Shown here: positions 51,811 to 60,238 of the stretch, piece by piece
Numbering within the stretch: position 1 is the first letter of the stretch
Layout of the letters: the number at the start of each line of letters is the position of its first letter
NCBI RefSeq assembly: GCF_023206215.1
Contig: NZ_CP065800.1
Coordinates: 3,410,001-3,474,000 of the forward strand
DNA length: 64,000 nt
DNA from: Butyrivibrio fibrisolvens
GTDB taxonomy: Bacteria; Bacillota; Clostridia; Lachnospirales; Lachnospiraceae
Direction: 5' to 3'
Made by a program: the position numbers and the translations under genes
The notes under the pieces: model-generated
Told to the model about the DNA's origin: nothing
The model's database searches: none
The model's input: the letters and a program-made list of their open reading frames with translations, nothing else

Positions 51811-52944
51811 TTACTCTTCTGTCTGCTCAGAGATAACCTGATCGATATCTACAGAAGCAACATCTTCGTTGTCATCCTTCTTCTCAGGAGCAAGCATAGC
51901 CTTTACAGAAAGGCTGATCTTGTGCTCATCTTCGTTGAAGTCTACGATCTTAGCTGTTACTTCATCACCAACCTTAAGTACATCAGCAGGCTTATCGATA
52001 TGATCCTTAGAGATCTGTGATACATGAAGGAGTGCATCGATACCGGATTCAAGCTCAACAAATGCGCCGAAATCTGTCATACGAGCAACCTTACCACTTA
52101 CAACATTACCTACTGCATACTTCTCAGAAGCGTTCTTCCATGGATTTCCATCTTCGAACTTTCTGGAAAGGGCGATCTTCTTGCCTTCGATAGACTTAAC
52201 AAGAACCTTAACAGTATCGCCAACTTTAAATACTTTCTTAGGACTCTCAACACGGCCCCAGCTCATTTCAGAAATGTGAAGAAGACCATCAGCACCGCCA
52301 AGATCGATGAATGCACCGAAATCTGTAACGTTCTTAACTGTTCCTTCTACAATGTCACCAGCCTGGATCTTATCAAAAAGTTCCTTAGCCTTTTCAGCCT
52401 TCTCAGCAGCGATAAGCATACGTCTGTTACCGATGTATCTTCTTCTGCGAGGATTGTACTCTGTTACTACGAACTCGATTTCCTGATCCTGATATTTTGT
52501 AAGATCCTTTTCATAAGTATCTGATACAAGGCTTGCAGGGATGAAGATTCTAACTTCATCAACAACTACTACAAGACCACCTTCCAGAACCTGTACAACC
52601 TTAGCAGAAAGTGTCTCTTTGTTATTGAAAGCTTCTTCAATCTTCTTATTGCCACGGTCAAGAGCAAGTCTCTTGTATGACAGTACTACCTGTCCATCTG
52701 CATCATTGGCTTTAAGAACCTTGACATCCATCTTATCTCCAACATTAAGCTTTGTTGTAAGATCAAGGCTGTTATCGTTACTGTACTCATTTCTGGAAAG
52801 AATACCGTCGGACTTGTAACCAATGTTGAGGATGGCTTCATCAGGTTTTACATCGATTATAGTACCTTCAACGACCTCCCCTGTATGAATTGTCTTGAAT
52901 GACTCGTTGAGCATCTGCTCAAATGTCTGTTCCTGTTCTGACAT
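51811..52944 (-). CDS. rpsA: Ribosomal protein S1 homologue
   Basis: About 377 residues with four S1 RNA-binding domains (VVEGTIIDVKPDEAILNIGYK; a second, more diverged around LSAKVVQVLEGGLVVVV; VEGTVKNVTDFGAFIDLGG; VSGKVARMTDFGAFVELES) and an acidic tail. Shorter than the six-domain E. coli S1, as usual in Firmicutes. ATG 52944 with GAGGAGG lies inside the end of ispH, overlapping it by 26 bases; the two are fused into one protein in some other Clostridia. Cotranscribed with ispH, possibly with cmk. Confidence 0.95.
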   Translation of the reverse strand: MSEQEQTFEQMLNESFKTIHTGEVVEGTIIDVKPDEAILNIGYKSDGILSRNEYSNDNSLDLTTKLNVGDKMDVKVLKANDADGQVVLSYKRLALDRGNKKIEEAFNNKETLSAKVVQVLEGGLVVVVDEVRIFIPASLVSDTYEKDLTKYQDQEIEFVVTEYNPRRRRYIGNRRMLIAAEKAEKAKELFDKIQAGDIVEGTVKNVTDFGAFIDLGGADGLLHISEMSWGRVESPKKVFKVGDTVKVLVKSIEGKKIALSRKFEDGNPWKNASEKYAVGNVVSGKVARMTDFGAFVELESGIDALLHVSQISKDHIDKPADVLKVGDEVTAKIVDFNEDEHKISLSVKAMLAPEKKDDNEDVASVDIDQVISEQTEE

Positions 52945-53779
52945 ATGTCTGAACCTCCTCAATAATATTCTTCGGGGTTGACGCCCCAGCGGTAATTCCC
53001 ACTTTATATATACCCTCAGGAAAATCCTTGGGTAAGTCATCTACTGTTTGTACGAAATATGTATGCTTACATTTGCCGGAGCAAATCTCATACAGTTTCC
53101 GTGTGTTGGAACTTGATGTTCCACCGATTACTATCATGGCATCAGCCTCAGCAGCAATTTTTTCTGCTTCGGTCTGTCTCTCTTGTGTAGCATTACAGAT
53201 AGTATTCACAATATTAATATTGTAGCCTTTGCCATTGAAAATTTCAACTACATCTTTAAATTTTTTGTAATTAAATGTTGTCTGAGAGACGAGTGTAAGC
53301 TCCGTTTCCACAGGAAGTGCGAATTTCTGGGCATCTTCAAGGCTCTCGATTACATAAACCGGTCCATTTGCCCATGACACGATACCCTCAACTTCAGGAT
53401 GTTTTGCATTACCTGTTATGACAATGGTTCTTCCTTTTTGACTTTCCTCATCAACTATCCTGTGTATTCTCTTTACAAAAGGACAAGTAGCATCTACGTA
53501 AGAGATACCTTTTTGCTTGATCTTCTCCTCAGTTTCCCTAGGGATCCCATGTGCCCTTATAACTATTGTACCATCTTCTGACACATTTGAAAGGTCATCT
53601 ACATTATTTACAACTTCAACGCCTTTACTCTCTAAGTCCTTTACAACTTCTTCGTTATGAATTATAGGACCGTATGTATAAATTTTCTTATCTTTATGCT
53701 CTACCTGCTCATATACAGTGTCAACAGCTTTCTTAACACCAAAGCAAAATCCTGCATGTTCAGCTAAGATTACTTCCAT
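52919..53779 (-). CDS. ispH: 4-hydroxy-3-methylbut-2-enyl diphosphate reductase
   Basis: Last enzyme of the MEP isoprenoid pathway, making IPP and DMAPP with a 4Fe-4S cluster. 286 residues. Cluster Cys in HAGFCFGV (12), DATCPFVK (about 97) and NTICNATQERQ (about 196); substrate His and Glu in RAHGIP and HPEVEG; GGTSSSNTRKL near the end. AAGGAAG precedes ATG 53779. The downstream rpsA overlaps its 3' end. Confidence 0.98.
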   Translation of the reverse strand: MEVILAEHAGFCFGVKKAVDTVYEQVEHKDKKIYTYGPIIHNEEVVKDLESKGVEVVNNVDDLSNVSEDGTIVIRAHGIPRETEEKIKQKGISYVDATCPFVKRIHRIVDEESQKGRTIVITGNAKHPEVEGIVSWANGPVYVIESLEDAQKFALPVETELTLVSQTTFNYKKFKDVVEIFNGKGYNINIVNTICNATQERQTEAEKIAAEADAMIVIGGTSSSNTRKLYEICSGKCKHTYFVQTVDDLPKDFPEGIYKVGITAGASTPKNIIEEVQTYVRTGTDI

Positions 53780-53950
53780 ACCAAAACTTCCTTTCTCAGC
53801 GAACGTATTACTATGACTCCCTGGTTATACTATGATATAGGTACCATAGACATATTTTGACAACTAATGCATGATACTTAGTCTATAAAAGAACCCAGAG
53901 TCATCATACTATTAGTATACCTAATCTGATCACTTATTGGTAGTCAGATC

Positions 53951-53984
53951 TTTATATCTGTTTCTTTATATCTGTTTCTTTATA
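53951..53984 (-). repeat. 14-bp tandem direct repeat upstream of ispH
   Basis: TTTATATCTGTTTC occurs twice without gap (53951-53964, 53965-53978) followed by a partial third unit. About 170 bases before the ispH start; role unknown. Confidence 0.7.
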
Positions 53985-54032
53985 ATTACCTTATCAGCAG
54001 ACATTTATTTGTTCCCAACAAGTCGCAAGCCA

Positions 54033-54692
54033 TTAGCTATTATACAATTCAATTATCTTATCGGCAACCTCTTCTATTGACATATCAGAAGTATCAACCA
54101 ACACTGCGTCATCTGCCTGTTTAAGGGGTGATGCCTCTCTATGCATGTCACGATAATCTCTGTCTTCTATATCTTTTTCTATTTCTTCAAGAACTGCTTC
54201 CTGGCCTTTTGCGATCATCTCTTTGTATCTTCTCATAGCTCTGACCTGTACGCTTGCTGTAAGATAGATCTTAAGATCAGCATTTGGAAGTACTACTGTT
54301 CCAATATCGCGACCATCCATTACTACGTTTTCGGTCTCAGCAAGCTTCTGCTGAAGCTCTACAAGCTTTTCTCTAAGTCTTGCTACCTGAGATGTCCTAC
54401 TAGCCATAGCGCTTACCTCAGGGCTTCTGATAAGACCGTTGACATTCTCATCTCCAAGCATTACAACCTGCTCACCGTCAACATATTTTATAGTGATCTC
54501 AGCTGACTGAGCCTTTTCTCCAACTTCGTCTGCATTGTCAGGATTTACATTCATTCTGGAAAGATACAGAGCCATTGCTCTATACATAGCTCCTGTGTCC
54601 ACATAGATAAATCCAAGCTTACCTGATACTAATTTCGCGATGGTGCTCTTTCCTGCTCCTGCAGGTCCGTCTATTGCAATCTGATGACTCAT
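54033..54692 (-). CDS. cmk: Cytidylate kinase
   Basis: Phosphorylates CMP and dCMP. 219 residues: P-loop IDGPAGAGKSTIAK, nucleotide site DTGAMYRAMALYL, VVMDGRDIGTVVLPNADLK and the DRDYRDMHREASPLKQADDA lid. AAGGAGAAG precedes ATG 54692. It lies upstream of ispH-rpsA, the common Clostridia order, separated by 253 bases, and is 34 bases after the BaiN-like gene. Confidence 0.97.
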   Translation of the reverse strand: MSHQIAIDGPAGAGKSTIAKLVSGKLGFIYVDTGAMYRAMALYLSRMNVNPDNADEVGEKAQSAEITIKYVDGEQVVMLGDENVNGLIRSPEVSAMASRTSQVARLREKLVELQQKLAETENVVMDGRDIGTVVLPNADLKIYLTASVQVRAMRRYKEMIAKGQEAVLEEIEKDIEDRDYRDMHREASPLKQADDAVLVDTSDMSIEEVADKIIELYNS

Positions 54693-54726
54693 TTAATAAC
54701 TTCTCCTTGTTAACTGTTCATATTTT

Positions 54727-56106
54727 TTATTCTTCCATAGCCGCACAAAGTCCGGCCAGATGCCCTGTAGACCATGCAACCTGTAAGTTAAAGCCTCCAG
54801 TCACAGCGTCTATGTCAAGAACTTCTCCGGCAAAATATAAGCCCTTTCGAAACTTCGACTCCATTGTAGAAGAATCTATCTCTTTGACATTAACTCCGCC
54901 CTTAGTTACTATAGCCTCGTTAAATCCTCTGGTTCCTGTAACCGTCATCACAAGGTCCTGGGTCAGATCCACAAGCTTCATACGCTCCGCTTTACTGATC
55001 TCACTGACCTTCTTGTCAGGTGCAATCCCAGACAGATTTATTATCACAGGTATGAGCTTTGATGGAAAAAGACCTCCAAGAACATTCCTAAAGACTTTCT
55101 TATTACCCTCTTCAAAGTCACGTATTATACGCTTGTCCAACTGTTCCTTGGTAAGAGCAGGCTTCAGATTAAGATGGATCTTGTATCTGGTTCCTTCTTC
55201 ATAGCGGGTACTAGCCGTAAGTATAAGCGGACCGCTTATTCCAAAATGTGTAAAAAGCATTTCGCCAAAGCCTTCATAGACACTCTTGGAATTTTTGTTT
55301 TTCTTTTTCTTCTTTTCAGAACTTGCAACGCCTACAGCATTATCAGAAGGAATTTCTGCCTTTTTTACAACTCCAAGCTTCTTAACTTCGAGATTTTTAG
55401 AGTTAGCAAACCTAGCGTCTTCATCCTCAGTTTCATTTTCACAGGCAACCATTTTAATGCTGACATTCTTAAGAGAAAGGCCCTGAAGTTCCTTAACCCA
55501 GGCTTCCTTGACTTCAAAAGGGACAAGACTTGGAAATGGCTGTGACAAGCTGTGACCTGCCTTACGTGCAAATCTGTATCCATCACCTGTAGAGCCGGTA
55601 CTCTCATACGAAATACCGCCTGTACATACTATAACAGCATCAACAGGTATCTTCTCCTTCCTGCCGACAGTTATAGCTACTACCTTATCATCCTCATATT
55701 CTATTCCTGTAACTTCACTATTATATGAGATCTTGACATGCAATCTTTGAAGATATCTAACAAGCGTTCCTATGATATCTGATGAATGATCAGAAACAGG
55801 AAAAACCCTGTCTCCACGCTCAACCTTAAGACGGCAACCGTTTTTCTCAAAAAAGTCGCACACGCTGTCATGGTCAAAGGCATAAACAGCACTGTACAAA
55901 AATTTGGGATTTCGGCATACATTGCCAAAGAACATGTCGGTATCGACATTGTTGGTTACATTACATCTGCCCTTACCGGTAATATATATCTTTTTTCCGG
56001 CTTTTTCATTTTTTTCGTATATAGTGACTTTAGCGCCACTTTCGGCTGCAGCGGCTGCCGCCATCATTCCGGCGGCGCCTGCGCCAATTACTGCAATATT
56101 TTTCAT
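54727..56106 (-). CDS. BaiN/HI0933-family FAD flavoprotein
   Basis: 459-residue NAD(P)/FAD-dependent oxidoreductase of the HI0933/YhiN/BaiN family (often called aminoacetone oxidase family). FAD motif VIGAGAAGMMAAAAAAESGA, GKKIYITGKGRCNVTNN, VCTGGISYESTGSTGDGY and the C-terminal GLYFAGEVLDIDAVTGGFN. A Lys/Asn-rich insert (EKKKKKNKNSKSV, about residue 270) is unusual. Substrate unknown; BaiN acts on bile acid intermediates in one gut bacterium, but most members are uncharacterised. Start ATG 56106 has a weak site. Confidence 0.93.
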   Translation of the reverse strand: MKNIAVIGAGAAGMMAAAAAAESGAKVTIYEKNEKAGKKIYITGKGRCNVTNNVDTDMFFGNVCRNPKFLYSAVYAFDHDSVCDFFEKNGCRLKVERGDRVFPVSDHSSDIIGTLVRYLQRLHVKISYNSEVTGIEYEDDKVVAITVGRKEKIPVDAVIVCTGGISYESTGSTGDGYRFARKAGHSLSQPFPSLVPFEVKEAWVKELQGLSLKNVSIKMVACENETEDEDARFANSKNLEVKKLGVVKKAEIPSDNAVGVASSEKKKKKNKNSKSVYEGFGEMLFTHFGISGPLILTASTRYEEGTRYKIHLNLKPALTKEQLDKRIIRDFEEGNKKVFRNVLGGLFPSKLIPVIINLSGIAPDKKVSEISKAERMKLVDLTQDLVMTVTGTRGFNEAIVTKGGVNVKEIDSSTMESKFRKGLYFAGEVLDIDAVTGGFNLQVAWSTGHLAGLCAAMEE

Positions 56107-56136
56107 ATATATCTTTTCTTTATTTTTTATAGTCCT

Positions 56137-56685
56137 TTATTTGAACGACTGATATGCAGCTTCCAAAAGCCCTATCGAATCGTCATGACTTAGGTCATAA
56201 TCTCCCGTAACAGCCATACATCCACTTCCATGGATGAAGATCCACATCTTCATAAAAAGCTGTTCAGGCTCTTTGACGCCCTGGCTTCTTGCACGGTCAA
56301 CTTCCTTGACAACATATTCCTGTCCACCGTTAACAAGCGCATACATACTCTTCTCTTCATCATTATTGCCTGACAAAAACAAAAGTCTGAAAAGGTTAGG
56401 ATATTTCTGAGCAAACTCAATGTATGCCATTCCAAGGTCTACAAAAGGCGTACTGTTATTCTTAGGATAGGATGCATAATAGTCTTCATAAAAAAGCGAA
56501 GCTTTATTAAATACATCTTCCTTGAGCCCGTCCATATTATCATAAATACGGAAAATAGGCTGTGTCGAACAACCTGCAGCTGCGGCAAGTTTTCTTGACG
56601 TTATTGCTTCATACCCCTCTTTTTTGGTGATCTTAAATGCAGCATTTACAATCTCTTTTTGTGTTATTGTGGCTTTGCGTGACAT
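56137..56685 (-). CDS. TetR/AcrR family regulator
   Basis: 182 residues. N-terminal helix-turn-helix (ITQKEIVNAAFKITKKEGYEAITSRKLAAAAGCSTQPIFRIYDNM) followed by an all-helical ligand-binding domain. ATG 56685 has AGGGGGAG; the ORF upstream to 56742 has no site. The palindrome ATAACGGACGTTAT just downstream of its promoter suggests autorepression. It lies 30 bases upstream of the BaiN-like gene and may control it. Confidence 0.93.
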   Translation of the reverse strand: MSRKATITQKEIVNAAFKITKKEGYEAITSRKLAAAAGCSTQPIFRIYDNMDGLKEDVFNKASLFYEDYYASYPKNNSTPFVDLGMAYIEFAQKYPNLFRLLFLSGNNDEEKSMYALVNGGQEYVVKEVDRARSQGVKEPEQLFMKMWIFIHGSGCMAVTGDYDLSHDDSIGLLEAAYQSFK

Positions 56686-56709
56686 TGTGCTCCCCCTTAT
56701 GAAATATTT

Positions 56710-56755
56710 ATAACGTCCGTTATCTATTTTACATTGTGTCAAGGTGCATTGTCAA
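56710..56755 (-). promoter_or_regulatory. Promoter and autoregulatory operator of the TetR gene
   Basis: Minus strand: TTGACA (56750-56755), 18-base spacer, TAAAAT (56726-56731), then the palindrome ATAACGGACGTTAT (56710-56723; 6-bp arms) covering the expected start of transcription. Confidence 0.65.
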
Positions 56756-56808
56756 AGCCCTGCCAATAACGTTTATAAGAGTTGATGATCAAAGCAGATT
56801 ATGAGGTA

Positions 56809-56983
56809 GGTGTCAAAAGTTCCTTTTGACACCATATGACTACCGGATTGTTCCGTTTCTTCGAAACTCTCACAATCCTCAAACATTCGCAAATCCGCAC
56901 TACGTGCTACTTTGCTCATGTTTGGCGGGTCATAAATTCATATTCGATTTCGAGCAAGCTCGAATCGAAATGACTTTTGACCC
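56809..56983. repeat. Hairpin-rich intergenic sequence
   Basis: GGTGTCAAAAG/CTTTTGACACC (56809-56833) and, further on, GGGTCA...TGACCC (56927-56983) enclosing TTCGATTTCGAGC/GCTCGAATCGAA. Between them a short GCAC/GTGC hairpin. No protein-coding signal. It occupies the 336-base gap between shikimate kinase and the TetR gene and resembles an interspersed repeat, though no second copy is in the window. Confidence 0.7.
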
Positions 56984-57021
56984 TTACGTCAGATTATTGA
57001 AACCGATAATAAAACCGGTTT

Positions 57022-57546
57022 TCATGCTTCACCAAGCTCTTTTATAAGATCTGCAAGTACTGTTTCTACATTTTCACAATTCTCTGTGACTGTTATATCA
57101 GCATATTTATTATATAGTCTTACACGTTCGTCATAGAGCTGCTCAAAAGTCTGGCCATCACGGATTACTACTCCGCGCTGTTTGATATCAGACAGGCGTT
57201 TTACAAGGCGGTCATATTCTACATGAAGATATACAACTCTTCCGATATTTTTAAAATGCTGCATAGCCTTCTCTCCATATACGGCGCTTCCGCCTGTTGC
57301 TATGACAGTCCTGTCTGCATCAATAGAAGCATTAACATCATCCTCTATCTTAAGAAAAGAATCTATGCCATCTTCTTCTATGATCTGGCTAAGTTTACGG
57401 CTTTGCTGCTCTTGTATGAGTATATCTGAATCAATAAACTTGTAACCCAGAACCTTGGCAAGTATAACGCCAAGTGTACTCTTACCTGAAGCAGGCATAC
57501 CTATAAGGATTATATTGTCGCCACCAATCTTACTTTCACTGCTCAT
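57022..57546 (-). CDS. aroK: Shikimate kinase
   Basis: Phosphorylates shikimate in aromatic amino acid synthesis. About 174 residues. P-loop ILIGMPASGKSTLG, shikimate-binding DSDILIQEQ and FLKIEDDV, GGSAVYG (GGG-type motif), and lid Arg in RGVVIRDGQTFEQLYDERVRLY. ATG 57546 has GAGAGG; ATG 57564 lies in that site and has none of its own. The dispersed location, away from other aro genes, is common in Clostridia. The next gene upstream encodes a phosphodiesterase. Confidence 0.9.
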   Translation of the reverse strand: MSSESKIGGDNIILIGMPASGKSTLGVILAKVLGYKFIDSDILIQEQQSRKLSQIIEEDGIDSFLKIEDDVNASIDADRTVIATGGSAVYGEKAMQHFKNIGRVVYLHVEYDRLVKRLSDIKQRGVVIRDGQTFEQLYDERVRLYNKYADITVTENCENVETVLADLIKELGEA

Positions 57547-57603
57547 ATATCTTCTGCCTCTCATGTTTCAAGGTTATATTTTGATAACTATCTTGATAAT
57601 ATT

Positions 57604-58101
57604 TTAGTAGTGCTTGTGCGTTACTGTAACTTCCTTGTCCTCTATCTCAAGAATCGCATATGTTCTGTTCATATCAGACTGTCTCGGAAGAGAGATACTG
57701 CCCGGATTAAGGATTATGAAGCCGTCATCAAGGACTTCATAGTGAGGAATATGTGTATGTCCATAGATCAACATATCGCATCCCTTACTCTTTGCATAAT
57801 ACACCATCCTGTTCATATCCATCCCGGGATGACAATGTGTATTGTCAAGGGAGTGTCCATGCAGCAGTAACACTGTTCTTCCCCCCAGTTTAAATATCTT
57901 CTCAAGAGGGACATCTCTTCCATAATCACAATTACCCTTAACTATATGTGTATGATAGTCTACAGGCCCAAGTACATTCTCCAATGTATCTTCAAGATCT
58001 CCTGCATGTACCAGTACATCAAAAGGCGCTTCATCCTTGATCTTCTGCTTCATATAAGCCTGATTGCCATGTGAATCACTAAATACAAGTGCTTTTATCA
58101 T
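57604..58101 (-). CDS. YfcE/MJ0936-type metallophosphoesterase
   Basis: 165-residue metallophosphoesterase. Motifs in order: FSDSHGN, HAGDLED, VKGNCDYGRD, LLHGH and YGHTHIPHYE, then NPGSISLPR. Acts on phosphodiesters; family members cleave model substrates and occasionally cyclic nucleotides. ATG 58101 is the family start with GGAG upstream; the longer frame to 58137 is rejected. Lies 40 bases upstream of aroK, same strand. Confidence 0.93.
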   Translation of the reverse strand: MIKALVFSDSHGNQAYMKQKIKDEAPFDVLVHAGDLEDTLENVLGPVDYHTHIVKGNCDYGRDVPLEKIFKLGGRTVLLLHGHSLDNTHCHPGMDMNRMVYYAKSKGCDMLIYGHTHIPHYEVLDDGFIILNPGSISLPRQSDMNRTYAILEIEDKEVTVTHKHY

Positions 58102-58202
58102 ATATTTCCATCTCCTAACAGCATCTTTAAACACCAAGGCTTATTATACATAACATAGTCCTCAAAAGATACAAAAATCTTGCTTACAGCACTTTTATAT
58201 AC

Positions 58203-58250
58203 AAAAAAGCTCCGCCATGCCGATATAACAGCACAAGGCAGAGCCTGTTT
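58203..58250 (-). terminator. Terminator after the zinc-ribbon DW-tail gene
   Basis: Minus strand GGCTCTGCC / GGCGGAGC(C) stem with a 21-base loop and T6 tail. Confidence 0.7.
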
Positions 58251-58262
58251 TTATCATTAGTA

Positions 58263-59240
58263 TTACCAGTCGGAATCCCAGTCTGAACCGCCAGAATCCC
58301 AAGAATCGTTGCTATCCCAGTCCGAGTCAGAGTCCCAATCCGAATCGGAATCTGAGGAGCTGAAATTCTCTTCATAATAATCACTATCTGTAAAAGAAGT
58401 TCCTATACTATCATCAGAATATGAGGACGAGCCCTCATAATAATCAGTGTACTCAGACCCTGAATCTATATATGGATCACTTCCGTAGTAGTACCAGTCA
58501 TCTATATAAGGATCATAGGCATACCAAGAATCATAGCGGCTATAGTAGGTATTACCGTTTATGTAGTAATAACCATTTTTATTGGCCGGCTGCAATGAAA
58601 CACCCACAAGCGACACAATAATAGCAGCAATGATCGCAATAATAGTATTTCTTATAACATTTTTCTTATTGTATGCCGGATTCTTATAAGCTCTCCAGGC
58701 ACAAAAGAGTATGACCGGAACCGCTACAAAAGCAGCATATTGAAATACATCTGCATATGCTGCTGCAAAAGAAAGTCCTATAATTCCCCAAAAGCCATAC
58801 ATGATATAATTCCAGGTTCTATTAATAGCTTTGCCGACTCTGCTACCACCTTGTCCGGATCTTCTGGCAGCATTATCAGCCTTCTGCCTTGCAATCTCAT
58901 CCTTAAGCTTTTGATACAGTTCATTTACAGCATAGGATTCATCGCCACCCTTATATCTTACTGCTCTTTGTCCATTAGCCTTATTTTTATATACTACAAA
59001 ATCTCCCGAATCATCCTTATAGATACCGAATGCTTTGGGCTCTTTTATATCCTTGCCGATAAAAAATCTTGTGACATCTTCCGGTGGCAGATGATGATCA
59101 ACATACCACTGTTTAAGCTGTTCAATTGTTGTCGGAACGCCTACCGCTTTGCGGACATTATCATTGGGTGCGCCGCAATTGGGGCATTTCTCCAAGGTAT
59201 CGTCATATTGAGAATTACAATAATCGCAAACCTTCTTCAT
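58263..59240 (-). CDS. Zinc-ribbon membrane protein with Asp/Ser/Trp-rich tail
   Basis: 325 residues, function unknown. Zinc ribbon CDYCNSQYDDTLEKCPNCG at residues 4-22; a globular region with FFIGKDIKEPKAFGIYKDDSGDFVVY; three hydrophobic segments (about 145-235, e.g. NTIIAIIAAIIVSLVGVSL); then a tail beginning with many Tyr/Asp residues (YYYINGNTYYSRYDSWYAYD) and ending in SD/DSDW repeats to the last residue. ATG 59240 has GAGG 7 bases upstream (in ATGAGGTTATCT). Tail outside or inside cannot be decided. Confidence 0.75.
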   Translation of the reverse strand: MKKVCDYCNSQYDDTLEKCPNCGAPNDNVRKAVGVPTTIEQLKQWYVDHHLPPEDVTRFFIGKDIKEPKAFGIYKDDSGDFVVYKNKANGQRAVRYKGGDESYAVNELYQKLKDEIARQKADNAARRSGQGGSRVGKAINRTWNYIMYGFWGIIGLSFAAAYADVFQYAAFVAVPVILFCAWRAYKNPAYNKKNVIRNTIIAIIAAIIVSLVGVSLQPANKNGYYYINGNTYYSRYDSWYAYDPYIDDWYYYGSDPYIDSGSEYTDYYEGSSSYSDDSIGTSFTDSDYYEENFSSSDSDSDWDSDSDWDSNDSWDSGGSDWDSDW

Positions 59241-59260
59241 AGATAACCTCATATCACTAG

Positions 59261-59307
59261 TAAAAAGAGCTGTTTCCCAAAGGAAGTACCTAAAGAAAAC
59301 AGCTCTT
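59261..59307 (-). terminator. Terminator after tpiA
   Basis: AAGAGCTGTTT / AAACAGCTCTT stem (59265-59307) with T5 on the minus strand. It ends 33 bases before the tpiA stop codon's far side, i.e. just downstream of tpiA. Confidence 0.85.
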
Positions 59308-59339
59308 AATAAACATTTACAAATTCAAAGCATTATGCA

Positions 59340-60086
59340 TCAAGCATTAACAATCTTACCGAAGTCAGGCTTAAGGCTTGCTCCACCGATAAGACCGCCA
59401 TCAATGTCAGGCTTTGAAAGAAGCTCAGCAGCGTTGCCGGCATTCATAGATCCGCCGTACTGAATACGAACTGCCTGTGCTGTAGCATCATCATAAAGCT
59501 TAGCGATAAGCTCACGGATAAATCCGCAAACTTCCTGAGCCTGATCAGCTGTAGCTGTCTCGCCTGTTCCGATAGCCCAGATTGGCTCGTAAGCGATTAC
59601 GAGATTCTTAACCTGATCAGCTGTTACGCCGTCAAGATCCCATGTGATCTGTCTTTCAATCCATTCCTTGTAAGTACCTGCTTTACGAAGAGCAAGTGAC
59701 TCACCACAGCAAAGGATAGGCTTAAGGCCAGCAGCAAATGCCTTCTTAACCTTAGCGTTGATAAGGATATCATTCTCACCAAAGATATCTCTTCTCTCTG
59801 AATGTCCCATGATAACGTACTTAACACCGGCATCTACAAGCATAGGAGCTGAGATCTCGCCTGTGAAAGCACCCTTATCTTCAATGTAGAAGTTCTCAGC
59901 ACCAACATTTACGTTAGTACCCTTTACAGCTTCTACTACAGGAACGATGTCGATTGCAGGAACGCAGTATACTACGTCTACATCGTCGTTCTTAACTAAA
60001 TCTTTAAGCTCAGCAACAAGCTTTACAGCTTCTGAAGGTGTCATGTTCATCTTCCAGTTGCCGGCAATAATTCTTCTACGTGCCAT
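59340..60086 (-). CDS. tpiA: Triosephosphate isomerase
   Basis: Interconverts dihydroxyacetone phosphate and glyceraldehyde 3-phosphate. 248 residues: substrate Lys in AGNWKMNMT, catalytic His in [14 protein letters not shown], catalytic Glu in [14 protein letters not shown], phosphate loop [21 protein letters not shown] precedes ATG 60086. Follows pgk with 152 bases between, which hold a hairpin. Confidence 0.99.
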   Translation of the reverse strand: MARRRIIAGNWKMNMTPSEAVKLVAELKDLVKNDDVDVVYCVPAIDIVPVVEAVKGTNVNVGAENFYIEDKGAFTGEISAPMLVDAGVKYVIMGHSERRDIFGENDILINAKVKKAFAAGLKPILCCGESLALRKAGTYKEWIERQITWDLDGVTADQVKNLVIAYEPIWAIGTGETATADQAQEVCGFIRELIAKLYDDATAQAVRIQYGGSMNAGNAAELLSKPDIDGGLIGGASLKPDFGKIVNA

Positions 60087-60171
60087 TATGTTATTCCTCC
60101 GAATTTTGATTGTTCATAAGCAGACTCGAAAATGCTATGCATTTCCTCGTTCGCGTTGCTCGTCATATTCG

Positions 60172-60211
60172 AAAACATGTATCTGTATGCAAGCATCCAT
60201 CTACATGTTTT
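60172..60211 (-). other. Hairpin between pgk and tpiA
   Basis: AAAACATGTA/TACATGTTTT outer helix with an inner TGTATGC/GCATCCA, near-perfect 19-bp stem. It could be an mRNA-processing or stability element in the operon; no T run. Confidence 0.7.
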
Positions 60212-60238
60212 TCATCTGACTCTGCTTATTCGCGCAAA

